DNA of 64,000 nt, taken from contig NW_004955484.1 in the NCBI RefSeq assembly GCF_000276665.1, positions 5,526,444 through 5,590,443 of the forward strand, given 5' to 3'. A program made the position numbers and the translations under genes. The stretch comes from Chinchilla lanigera (lineage: Eukaryota; Chordata; Mammalia; Rodentia; Chinchillidae). A model generated the notes under the pieces. The model saw only the letters and a program-made list of their open reading frames with translations. It was not told the origin of the DNA and did no database searches. The number at the start of each line of letters is the position of its first letter. The first letter of the stretch is position 1. Shown here piece by piece: positions 1 to 10,569 of the stretch.

Positions 1-29
1 AGCCTTCTAGAGAAATTATTTGTTCCCCT

Positions 30-180
30 TCATGGGAACAGGGAGGGAAAAAGGAAAGAAGGGACAAGAGAAAAAAAGAGAACTGAAGGAAAAAACGGAA
101 ACGAAGCTTTTGTAAATAAGAAGGGGAAGAAGAGTTGAAGGGAGGGGAAGGTAATGGGAAAAAAAGAAGCAGCAAGATAT
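30..180 (+). repeat. Purine-rich (A/G) low-complexity tract
   Basis: The plus strand is almost entirely A and G over about 150 bases, without a clean repeat unit. It is probably a decayed simple repeat or a polypurine tract; no function can be assigned. Confidence 0.6.
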
Positions 181-1690
181 ATTATGTACAGGTACAAATT
201 CCGCATGATGAATGTTTGTCTATCTATCTATGACATACCAAGAAAATTTTTAAAATGCAAAAAAAGAAGAGAAAGACATCATTTGAAGAGTGGAGACAAA
301 TGCAAGAAAAAAAGCAAAAGGTCAGTGAACTAAAAATCTAGCAATGTACAATTTAGCTAGACCCAGCTAAGGGAGACAAGTGCAAAATACCTTTTTATGT
401 ATATACATACCAAAAGGATAAACAGGCAGGTTATTCCAAATAAGAAGACACACAAGAAAACATAAGTATAATAAATTTATGAAGGAGAAATAACCATGGC
501 TGTGTGCAAAAACCTTTGTTTGGAGGAAGCGACCAGAAGCACCTCAGTTCTACAGGCTAGGAGACAGGGATCAGAGAACGGAAAGTCTCCAAGGTTACAC
601 CGCGAGGTAACCAAAAGGAGAGTCCCTAAGAAGATGCAGGACATAAGCAGAGAGCGGGTAAGTGCTCAAGGTGATGCTGACTGTCACAGAAGCAAGGGCT
701 GTCTGCACAGGGAAGCCCGGCACCTGCTGCCGGCTGCTGACACCTTGGGAGCTTCTCTCCATGAAAGCTGAGGTGAACGATTCGAATGGTGGTGCTGCCG
801 TTGCTCAAAGCATTTTTTTTTTTTTTTAAACATTTTGAGACAAAAAGCATAGCAAGGATAAAAATATGCGCTCACCAAAAACAAAACAAAACCGGCCACT
901 AACACACCAGGTACCCAAGTTTCCAAGCAAATACTCCCCTGTCAACTTCCTTCCCAGCAGCAGTGGGTTACCCCAGATACAAGCGTCACAGTTAAAGACA
1001 GGCCAAGTGACAGTTCTCTCTCTCTCTTCTCTTACACTCCCTCACATATGCCTCCCGGAGGCTCTCTTCTGGGAGGGGGAATCCCAGAAGCACTGCTCCC
1101 TAATGGTTTGGGGGAGAGCCCAGCACAGACGTGCTGAATTCAGGGTGAGGTCTGAGGCACTGGTGATGGGGCTGCTGTCACAGCCCCGAATCCCAGCGCA
1201 GAGAACTAGCAAAAGCCAAGTAATTGCTTTTTCCCCTTCCACTAATAAGCTTTTCAGCAGAGGAAGAATTCAGCTTCCTGTAGTCAACAGATCCTTTTTT
1301 CCCTGCCTCTCCTAGCTCCAAATAATCTAAAGTGACTGCAATTTCAGCCCTGGCTCTCCAGCATTCAGCTCCACCAGCTGAGGTCAGAGGGTGTCAAGTG
1401 AGGGCTCTCCATCTCTCTTCTACTCTGCCTGCACGCCACCCATGCTTCCCTGTAACTGAGGCAACCTGCTTCTCCGGTCCAGCTGTGCTGTGTGCCTCCA
1501 GCCCACAGCAGCCCGTGGACGCCACATTCCAGGAAATGTTTTTTAAGGCCTAGAAAATCCTCGGGGTTGCGGGTGGCGGTGGAGAGACTTCTACTGTAAA
1601 CAACTGATTAGTAATGACCAACTTCAGATGCCCTGGTGACTTGAGCTGCTAATTTCCTAGTGCTATTTCCCAGTTTTCAGAAGTGTACCT
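181..1690. other. Unique intronic sequence, nothing identified
   Basis: I see no repeat family, exon or RNA gene here. The open frame at 866-1315 has no domain or composition suggesting a gene. A T-run at about 813-827 is the only low-complexity stretch. Confidence 0.5.
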
Positions 1691-1696
1691 CAGTAC

Positions 1697-1746
1697 AGAG
1701 AGAGAGAGAGAGAGAAAGAGAGAGAGTGTGTGTATGTGTGTGTGTG
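1697..1746 (+). repeat. (GA)n-(GT)n compound microsatellite
   Basis: About 15 GA units with one interruption pass directly into about 10 GT units. It is a compound dinucleotide repeat and likely length-polymorphic. Confidence 0.9.
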
Positions 1747-2756
1747 ATGGTTAAATGCTGTGGCTGGTTGTGTGATTTCTAGGTTTCACTTATGCAAATG
1801 ACTGTGATTCCTAGAATCTTTTCTGCAGATCTTGCGCTGACGTGTCTGTGGGTCGGTGTCTTCAGGCCTGGCTGTGTTGAATCAGCTGCGAATGGAAGAC
1901 TGCCCTGAAAAATTCTGCCCCACCCCCTCCCTGCCTCCTGTCCAGATGAATGAACTGCAATTTCAATTACGAAGGAAGGGCAGCAACAGTGCCTTCCTTC
2001 TGCATCTCAGATCCAAGCCAGGGTGGGGACAGAACTGAAGGTGGTAACAGACAAGGGGAGGGAGATGAGGGAAAGAAAAACAAGTGTGTGAGGGGAACAA
2101 GGGAAGCCCTAGAAGGTTCCATTCTCACAGGCAGATGCAAAAGGGACAACCTGCAAACACCGGAGGCCCACGTCTGTAATCACTGCAGCAAGTGGGGAGA
2201 CAGAGGCAGGGCTGGAAAGATGCTACACCCTTCTCCCTGGTCCCCCACCCTGCCTGTGAGGGTCTGAAAGACAAGAGAACGGAAGCGGCAGAAGACCCGA
2301 ACCCCACAACACACGCCCCCAAAGGAAGTAAATGTGTACTCCTGGCCACCCCATGCCTGTGAGGGGAATCTATTTCCCTCAATTATGTGCTCTTGTCGCC
2401 GGTCTCAGCTCATCGGCACAGCTCAGCCAAGTCAATGAAAGGCTCCATGATGAAGTAATCACACGTGTGGGGCATCTGCTGGCTGGTAGGCTGTGGCCGC
2501 GCCCAGCCCGAATCCAGCCCTTGGGCGTCCCACCTTGCCCCTGTCAGGTCACTGCGTTCTTCTCCAGGAGCCTGGGCTCCTGCTGCCATTTTCTTTCACC
2601 CAATCACAATGCCTTAATGGCAAAATGAAAAATGAAGGAAGAGCCAAGTGAGAGTGAAGCTACTCTCCTTTCCTCCTGGCCGTGTGGGCCCTTCAGCGCA
2701 GAGACCAACCGTGCAAACCAACACTGCGGGCCTAGCCAGCCCGCTGTGCAGCTGCA

Positions 2757-2932
2757 TTCCTAAGCATCTAATAATACCAAGGGTAGTCGCATATCATCAC
2801 TCAACTGCCACGGATCCTACTAGCACTCCCAGTTCTTGGATGAGGAAACTGAGGCTCAGAGAGGTTAGATAACTGGTGAGAGTCACACAGCTACGAGATA
2901 ACAAAGGTCATATCAGGCCTTGCGTTCTTTTT
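2757..2932 (-). repeat. MIR SINE (left part), interrupted by an ID element
   Basis: The diagnostic MIR core appears in antisense orientation: GAGGAAACTGAGGCTCAGAG near 2840, then GGTTAGATAAC and GTCACACAGCTA. The element continues past the ID insertion at about 3049-3062. MIRs are ancient tRNA-derived SINEs shared by all mammals. Confidence 0.8.
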
Positions 2933-3033
2933 TGTTTGTTTGTTTGTTTGTTTTTCTCTGGTACCGGGAACCGAACTCACGACCTCGCGCTTGCCAGGCA
3001 AGCGCTTTGCCGCTGAGCTAAATCCCCAGCCCC
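2930..3033 (-). mobile_element. ID SINE (tRNA-derived), nested in a MIR
   Basis: On the minus strand this is a tRNA-derived ID element, starting GGGGCTGGGGATTTAGCTCA with Pol III A-box (TAGCTCAGCGG) and B-box-like (GAGTTCGGTTCCCGG) motifs. It ends in GGTACCAGAGAAAAAC and a CAAA-rich tail, seen on the plus strand as a TTTG repeat at 2930-2955. A 16-bp target-site duplication, CAGGCCTTGCGTTCTT, lies at 2914-2929 and, with one change, at 3033-3048. The duplicated bases belong to the host MIR. ID elements move by LINE-1 machinery; this copy encodes nothing. Confidence 0.92.
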
Positions 3034-3386
3034 AGGCCTTGCGCTCTTAATGTCTACCCTCAGGTTGCCAGTGTGGGCTTCTGGGGAGAACACAGCCTTC
3101 TGCCTCCTGCTGTCTGTCCAGGCAGCCACACGGAGCAGCTATTCTAGACACTGACAGTACAGGTGTCAACAGGGCAAGCCGCTGCGCTTGTGGGCAGGGC
3201 CAGGCCGGAGCGTGGCAAAGGCCCACAGCAAGTAGCTGAACAAGGGAGCCTGGTGTAAGCTGGACACTGGTTTAGAATGAGAAAGCACACGGTATTCATG
3301 TGGGAGGGGCCGGGAGGGCAATGATGCAAACAAACCTGCGAGAATGCGGGTATAAGCCGCAGAGGGTGGCCTTGGCCTGCCTAGCA

Positions 3387-3410
3387 GAGCAAGAGCAAGA
3401 GCAAGAGCAA
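3387..3410 (+). repeat. Short (GAGCAA)n hexamer repeat
   Basis: About four units of GAGCAA. The unit is close to the GAACAA hexamer at the assembly gap near 41.5 kb, but this tract is far shorter. Confidence 0.75.
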
Positions 3411-5224
3411 AGGCCGTAGGAAGAAGGGGGCTGGCCCGCTGGGGGAGCAGGGAGTGGAAAGAAGGGGTAGGAAAGACAGGGTGCAGACGGGACTGGGCGA
3501 CGAGTCTTGCGAGCCTTGTCAGCCACTGCAGGGGCACTTCTGAAATGTGACAACGGGGACTCTTCTCGGCACCTCCTTCTCCAGGCAGATATGGCCCTGG
3601 GCTGGACACGCTTCTGGGTAATTAGCTTCTGGCCTTGATTGTGGTCCTGACTTACTCCCTCAGCAGAGAGCTGTTTGTGTGGGGGACAATCTGGACATAT
3701 TGATGCACTGGCCCAGTGGGGGTTTCCCACAGAAAGACCAGGGGATTTCTCTGGGTGTGTTTGTGTGCAACATATCGACACAGAGAGGCAGGTGCAAATG
3801 AAAATAAAATCTCCTCGAGCCTCTCTTCCCCCTTCCCGAGGGAGCTGGGCTTAAGGAGAAGGGGTCATCAGCTATCCTTTGCCACAGGCTGCACCGCGGC
3901 ATGGGGAGAGAAACAGCCATGCGACCCTCAGGTTCCTGCGTGTCCACCCAAGAGGCTGAGGGCAGCACCACCCCTGGCGGGAAGGACTCGGGCCCAGGCT
4001 GGCAGCAGTGTGAAGCCAGGAGTCAATTACTGAGCTTCTACATGGCCCTTCTGAAGTTGCACACCGCCCCGCCCCCGGCCACATACAAGCACTTCAACAG
4101 ACTCTGTCAACTTAAAAACCACATAAAACTATGTGGAGGAGGCCGGGGCTGCCTTAAGACTGGCTCTTCCAAGTACAATGTAAATTTGGAGTTGAGGATG
4201 AGGGGCTTTCTTTTTCTCAAACTGGTGTTACGGAAAAAAGTCTGTTCAGCTCTCTGCTACAGAAGCGGTGTCTCCCCCTAGTGACGCATGTCCCTCTCTG
4301 CTGCAGGTGCAGTCACCCTCCATGTGCTGGGGGCTACAGCTGGGTGGCTCAGTTCAGGCAGGCAGCACCACTACACTTGGGCCTTCACCTAGGACTGGCT
4401 GTATTGACAAGTGCTGGGAGCTCCGGGACAGACCGAGAGGGTACATTCCTGCGCGTCCGGGCTTTGTTGTTAAGCCTTGGTGGGTGAACTTGGGGCACCC
4501 ACAGGGCAGCTGGCCCGTACGCTGTTGCTCTGGCCAAGAGAGGAAAGACGCTGCGTGTAGGCCAGACATGCGTGGGGAGTGGGAGCTGGCAAGGGGATAC
4601 AGAGGCAATGACCACGCAGCAGGTCAGCGGGACCAGGCCTGTCAGGGACCCGCAGGGGCACAAAGGCCAGGCCTAAAGTCAAAGCAGGGACAAGAAGGCA
4701 CAACCAGGGGCGCACAAGGGACCCGAGGGCAAGGAGGCAAAAGCCAGAAAATGAGAGCTGAGTGGAAAGGAAGCAAAACGGGGCCAAAGCCATCCCAGCT
4801 TAAAGGAAACAACAATGTGGGTTCTGCACTGATCACAAGCCCAAGGAGAAGGAAGAGGAAGAAGAGGCTGGCTAGGGCAAGACTCCACCCTCTTCCATCC
4901 CATTCCATTCCATTCACCAGGAGAACTGCGTTTTGGGGAAGGGGCCAGAACAGTTACGGGAGCCTAACTTGACTGCTGCCTTTTACAGTACGCATCCCAG
5001 AATAAACTGCCCGAAGACTTTATCCATCGCCAAAAAAGGCAACTGTAGAAACATTCACGGCCAGCCCCTTCTCTCACCCCAGCATCGTCATCTTCCCCTC
5101 GATCTTGGGGGCCAGGGAGGGACCAGAGGGGGACCCGAGGAGGCAGCACAGGCCTGGTACCAACTGCTTTTGCGGATGCTGTGTGGTGTGGGGGTGATCC
5201 CGCGCCAAGCAGTTAGGAACTTCC
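3411..5224. other. Unique GC-moderate intron, nothing identified
   Basis: There are long overlapping ORFs on both strands (for example 4268-4972), a consequence of purine-rich, stop-poor composition. None has recognisable domains. A short ATTCC run sits at about 4896-4915. Confidence 0.5.
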
Positions 5225-5420
5225 CAAATCATTAACCTTTCTCGGAGTGCATTGTACTGGGAGGTGCTCCCTCTATAGCCTATTCAGGAGCCCTATTGAT
5301 CCACCGCACACTCGGTGCCTTCAAAGTTGTTTATGATCAATATGCAAATTGCCCATGGCATTGATCTTGTATTAATTTTCAATTAGGGAATCCACAAGGG
5401 GTCTCTGAGGGTCAATACCT
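5225..5420. promoter_or_regulatory. Candidate conserved regulatory block with an octamer motif
   Basis: This unique AT-rich block contains a perfect POU octamer ATGCAAAT at 5342-5349, several TGATC/ATTGATC motifs, and the homeodomain cores ATTAATTTTCAATTAG near 5371-5386. It has no repeat similarity. The density of TAAT/ATTA cores is typical of developmental enhancers in homeobox-gene introns, but conservation cannot be measured here. Confidence 0.35.
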
Positions 5421-6519
5421 AACAATGCAAAGCCAACTCCACTGCACAGGATCTCGGGCCTGGTGCTGATGAAAGCTTCCCCAGGCTTCCTGCTCAATGG
5501 TGCAGGCCCTCTGGGCTGTCACCTCCACTTCGGCTCATTTGGTTCCCTCCTAAATCAGACCCCTTTCAGCCTCTTCCCAGGCTGGAGCAGTGGCTTCTGC
5601 CCTGTGCACCCCCACACTCTCCTCCCTCCTGTGCCACAAGAGGCCTTCCTGGCCGGCCGCTGCTCTCCCCTGACACCCGCCCTCCGGACCGGATGCCCCC
5701 AGACATGCTTCCTCCTTGCCCCACGCCACGCCCTGCCCGGGACCACTCTTCCCCCCAGCTCCCCAACCACACATACCTTCTTCCTCCCTCTCTCCCTCTC
5801 CCTTGTTTCTGCTTAGTCACGGAACGTCACCTTGGCACGCAGCCACGGCTGGAGCTGGCGAGCTGCACAGTCCCCAGAAATCTCAGGCAGTCAGACAGAG
5901 CTGCCGGGCTGCCAGGTTATGCTTGGCAAACAACCCACTGATGTCATTTCAAAAAGCCAGGGGAAGGGAAAAGGCACAGCTTCAAATCGTCTGTTTCTCC
6001 TTCTTTTCTCTCTTCCAGCAAAATTTTTCTTCCTAATGAAACGTAGGGGGGTGAGGGAGCTTAATTGCACTCACTCCTGGTTCCCAGAAGAGGCCGCGGT
6101 CCACTCTCTAGGAGTGCAGGGCCGTGCGTGCGAGCCACCAATGGGGGGGTGGGTCCCCGGGGACAGCATGCCCAGCTGGGACCAGAGTGACCCTGGAACG
6201 CAGTCATTCCATCAGGCCTCTGACAGCCCCTCAGAGACTTGCGTGGGAAAGCTGCGCAACCCTAACAGCTGGAAGAGAAAAGCGCGGCCTGTTCCCCGCC
6301 CAGCAGGTACAGGCCCAGGGCAGGGCTTCACCGCATTCCACTCCTTGCTTCCTCTGCCAGGGGCTCAGAACCCCGTTTTCTTTACTCTCTCCATTTGCAA
6401 TAAACTCTCCGGAGTGTCAGGTTCTCTTCTGTGGCTGCCTAAGGACCCAACCCCTGCCACACAGGGTGGTCGCCTGCCCACTTTCGGTGCTGCCATTCAC
6501 TGCACTGACTGGCGCATTA

Positions 6520-6705
6520 GCCAGGCAAGCTAATTGGTTTATGGATAACATTAATTACCATGTTGCTCATTAATGGATGAAATCTTTATTGGTGCCATTG
6601 ATCAGTGGACTTGTTAGCTGGCCTCCTAACCAATGGCGGATGTAACAAGCTCTCTTATTGGCATATCAATTAATGCAATCAATTCCTGGCCAGCGGCTGC
6701 CATTC
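6520..6705. promoter_or_regulatory. Candidate regulatory block with clustered CCAAT and TAAT motifs
   Basis: Four CCAAT/ATTGG pentamers (6533-6537, 6588-6592, 6630-6634, 6657-6661) are interleaved with many TAAT/ATTA cores over under 200 bases of unique sequence. NF-Y binds CCAAT and homeodomain proteins bind TAAT. An enhancer is the inference; no transcript start is evident. Confidence 0.35.
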
Positions 6706-6797
6706 CGTTCCCTGGTTGTTCTGGGTAGGAGACAGAGCCATGTCAAGCATGCCTTTATTTGGGGTTCTCAGCTCTCAACTGAAGGCCCCTGATCTGT

Positions 6798-6925
6798 CTG
6801 CTACTTGGGGCTCATCTATCATGGAAAATAATTCTACCGTCCCCCCTAAGATCCTCCAACCACGGTCACACACGCCGGCCACCCTCAATAGCACCTGCCT
6901 CACTCAGTGACTCAAAAACACAGGC
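6798..6925 (+). repeat. Direct duplication, copy A
   Basis: This 128-base segment is repeated at 8348-8476 in the same orientation at about 91% identity. By eye there are about 11 substitutions, mostly transitions, and one single-base indel. Sequence outside the segment does not match, and no target-site duplication is visible. It is either a local duplication or two copies of an uncatalogued dispersed repeat. Confidence 0.85.
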
Positions 6926-7521
6926 CCTGTATGAAAACATCATCCACTCATCTGAAGTCCCAAGCTCCCGTATGGAAAAGGACTCAGCACCAGAAGGACA
7001 GCCACTACTTATCTCTACCGAGTGTCCAGTAAGTCTATGCTTACAAGTGGTAGTCTAATGTGACATGCACAGAATAAATCACCCCGACAGTACCTGTAGC
7101 CACAGGACAGCCGGAAGTAGGAGAAAAAGTTCTGTTGGCAACAGTGAACCTTTAGATAGGTAGTTTTAGGAAAAGCTCAGGCACAAGGGCTGGATCCACA
7201 AAACTGTGAGTTTGGAGATAGACCACCAATGACCAGGAACCACCTGGGGTAACCATGAGAGCAAAGAGATGCATTCAGACAGGGCCTGAGTTTGGGGAGG
7301 AGTGTGTGTCCTTCCCCTAACTCCCAGGTCAGGCTTTCAAAGGTTTAACTGGAGTTTGCCCCCAAACGGAGTGGTCTGAAATATTATTCCAGGCTTCTTT
7401 TAAAAGCCAAAAAAAAAAATTTTTTTTAATTAAAAAAGGAGGAAAATCACTATTCCACTCAGTGGTGCTAATATTATTAATAAACTTCGCAAGCAGGAAC
7501 ACTTAATTCAAGAAGAGTTAA

Positions 7522-7614
7522 GGGCTGGGGATTTAGCTCAGCGGCAAAGCGCCTGCCTGGCAAGCACAAGGTTGTGAGTTCGGTTCCCGGGACCGGAGAA
7601 AAACCAAAAAAAAA
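7522..7614 (+). mobile_element. ID SINE (tRNA-derived)
   Basis: A nearly intact ID: GGGCTGGGGATTTAGCTCAG, internal A-box and B-box motifs, then GGGACCGGAGAAAAACC and a poly(A) tail. The direct repeat AAGAAGAGTTA at 7510-7520 recurs at about 7615-7625, marking the insertion. Confidence 0.92.
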
Positions 7615-8347
7615 AAGAAGAGTTAGAAGTCACATAGACAGGTGGAAAGCAAACGCCCAAGCAGTGACAGAGCACAGGAGCCTGACTGAGGCTGTGATCA
7701 GGAACATAATTTTTAGCATTTGAAAGCACAGCTCATAGCTTCTAGGATAAACAATGGAAACATTTCCTTTCATTTATAAATAAAGTGACATTTTTCCAAG
7801 CAGAACATCAGCACTTTCATATTCACAGAAGAATCCTGAACAAACTAAGGTAGGGGGCAGAGAGCCATGCCCCAGCTAGGTGTTACCCTTGTGGGGTGGA
7901 AACTGATAGACACCAGACAGAAACGGGGAAGAGGCGTCAAGGGAAGGCCAAGGCCTCTTTGACCCACAGTTACCCTTTACAGGACACAGAAGGCTGCACA
8001 TTCCATACAGGGGTCCTTGGTGTAGGCAACAGGGAGATACCCAGACAAGGGGTCCTTCGCCAGCCACTGAACAGCACAGTGAATTTTCCAGCAAGAGCAG
8101 TCTTGGGTCCTTCTAATGACCAGAGTCCTGGTGTACTTCAAAGTACAGTGGTATCTGAGCTGCCCTCTGGAAAACCCCAAAATACTGCAGGGTTTTGACA
8201 AATTTTGATTCCAGTTTCATTTTAAATGCTATAGTAATAAAACTTAAATCAAACACAGCATACACCAAAATTTCACACACCGAAGGCCAGATTAATTAAC
8301 TAGTTGTATGTAGTAGAAAATGTCTGTTGCTTCTGACTCATGGAAGA

Positions 8348-8476
8348 CTGCTACTTGGGGCTCATCTATTGTGGAAAACAATTCTACCGTCCCCGCTAGG
8401 ATCCCCCAACCATGGTCACACACGCCGGCCATACTCAATAGCACCTGCCTTGCTCAGTGACTCAAAAAACACAGGC
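8348..8476 (+). repeat. Direct duplication, copy B
   Basis: Partner of 6798-6925, about 1.55 kb downstream in the same orientation. Both copies share long identical runs, including GGTCACACACGCCGGCCA without its last bases and CTCAATAGCACCTGCCT. The 5' and 3' edges of similarity are abrupt. Confidence 0.85.
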
Positions 8477-9231
8477 AGCACACTATTAAAAACCACTACT
8501 GTTCAGATGAAGATTTATATAATAACAAACTAAAACAAAATACATAAAAAAACAGAAGCTTAGTCAATACTATTTAACTACCTTCCATAACTCTTACTTT
8601 TGATCAAAATATCGATCAACTCTGCTTTGTTCTCATATTTTTACTTCATAAGTAACTGTTACGAATCTGAACTTTTAAGGTAACTACAGTTATAAAGCTT
8701 TTAAAAAAACTGTTTATATGTGATTCCAATGAGATTCCTTTTGTCTTTTTTTAAAGAGCAGTGCACTAATAAGAGATTACAAACCATTGCGTCATCTGAG
8801 GTATCGTCCTAGATTGAAAGAGGAGCACACTCTTCAGAGGGCCTCCTCTGAGGAACAACAGAGATAACTGCAGGTTTCTAGTAAGAATTTAAAACCGTCC
8901 CAGCCCTAGGATGATGAAACACTCTCTCGCACACTTAACCAGCTAATCCCACACAGGCACACAAAAGATGGTACACAAAAATGGAATGGCGGGAACATGA
9001 CAGTTGACTTGTTTGCTTTTGGCTATACATTGTCTTCCCAACCAAAAATGAGGAAGGAAAATGATCTTTTGATGGCTTCCCATGGAAGCAAAGCCAAGCC
9101 CCTGTTAAAAATGGCAGCAGGTTTCCTTGCTTTGGTGATCTAACCCGACAGAAAGTTCTGTAGTGGTTTTCTCAAGAGCATCTAGGAAACAAAAAAATAA
9201 AGAGTTGGCTATTTCTTCATTAAGTCATTAG

Positions 9232-9340
9232 TTAGACATGCCTACTAGGTTCCAGCCACTGTGGATCCAGCCGGGCGAGATGGACAGGTTCCTAGCCTTA
9301 CAGAACTTCCCCTCTTGTACAACCCCATGGGTCCAATCCA
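9232..9340 (+). repeat. Possible ancient interspersed repeat, family unassigned
   Basis: The pattern 'ACATGCCTACTAGGTTCCAG ... CCTTACAGAACTT' resembles the common mammalian 'tactaggttccaggcactgt' repeat class. The match is short and degraded, so I do not name a family. Confidence 0.3.
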
Positions 9341-9479
9341 CTCAAGTCACTGAAATATCACGCCACCAGGTATGTGACAAGAAAATCACCTCTTTCACTG
9401 GAGCTCTGCTCACCACTGGCCTCTGGTAGTCTAACAGGATGGCCATGCTAGGGCTCTAAGTGGGCCCCATTCAATGCTA

Positions 9480-10420
9480 TCAGCCAATAGTGGAAGTCAC
9501 TAAAGAATCAAGCCCTACCTGGTCTAAAAAAACTTCTTCACTCCCAAGACTCTGATCCATGCTTCCCTGAATCTTCACCTGAGTGATTATGTATCAAGGT
9601 TCTCCCATACCAAACACAATAATAAATCAAATCTTATCAAAATTGAGCTATAAATCCGAAGACTCCAATAATTTCCAGCCAAGGGAATAACACCACAAAA
9701 GTACTTTTTAAACTAATTACTCAGATTCCGAAGTGCCGCCCTAATGAGGCTTCTTTCTGCCCAGAACTTACTAAGAGGAAAAACTACCTTCTGGTGCAGT
9801 AATTACTGCTCTCCCCTTCAAACTTCTAACTGGAGATCAATGCTGCATTTTAAGACCCATTGATTTACAATTAGCCTGGCTTTCCTGCTAAAGTGTTTTT
9901 TAAGCAGAGTTTACTTTTATTTTATTTTGAAATCTCTGAGATCTGGTTCTTGGATTTTACATCCTCATGAGAGGGGACTAGAAATCTCAAAGAGGAAGAT
10001 ACACATCAGAAGAGAGAGAGGAGTGGCAGAATGCAAATCGGCTTCAAGAGAGTGGGCAAGGGGTAAGGGAAATTGGTTTGTTCACAGGATAAACTGAGAG
10101 AGGGGGAAAATACTGCCAAGACTCACGCTGGAGGAAGGAATGGAGAAACGCAGAGAGGAAGCGGAAGGCAGGGCAGCAGAGGGAGAGCCAGGTGCCCAGC
10201 CTAAGAAAGCGTAACCACGCCAGCCTGGCTAGAGCAGCTCTTTATTGCCTCTGCTGTTCATTAGCATACTTGGGGAGAAGAAAGAAAGGAAAGAAAAGAA
10301 AGACAGACAGACAGAAAGCGAGAGGGAGAGAAAGGGCTTTGTGCATCTTTGCAAAACAAAGCACTAGTTAAAAATAGTGTGTGCAGCAGGGACAGTGTGC
10401 TAACATGAGGGGCCTGGCAG
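9480..10420. other. Unique intron, nothing identified
   Basis: Unremarkable AT-moderate sequence, with purine-rich patches at about 10000-10030 and 10277-10335 (AGAAAGGAAAG and AGACAGACAG runs). No gene, RNA or named repeat is seen. Confidence 0.5.
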
Positions 10421-10569
10421 CTCCAGCATTTGCACAATCTGTCCCATGAGGAGAGCAGAAGTAAGCGAAGCAATTAAGAATTTCATGCTGATTGCTTCAA
10501 GCATGTTTTTCTATGCCATAAAGATAATAGCATAAAGGATATGGCCTTGCTTCTCTCCCCTCCCTGCCT

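Noticed and set aside
7395..7440. A-run/T-run palindrome-like sequence
   Set aside because: Low-complexity AT sequence; the apparent symmetry is homopolymer pairing, not a specific inverted repeat.
7522..7590. tRNA-like cloverleaf sequence (TAGCTCAGCGG and GTTCGGTTCC boxes)
   Set aside because: It is an ID SINE, with target-site duplication and poly(A) tail, not a tRNA gene. The same applies to the other ID copies.
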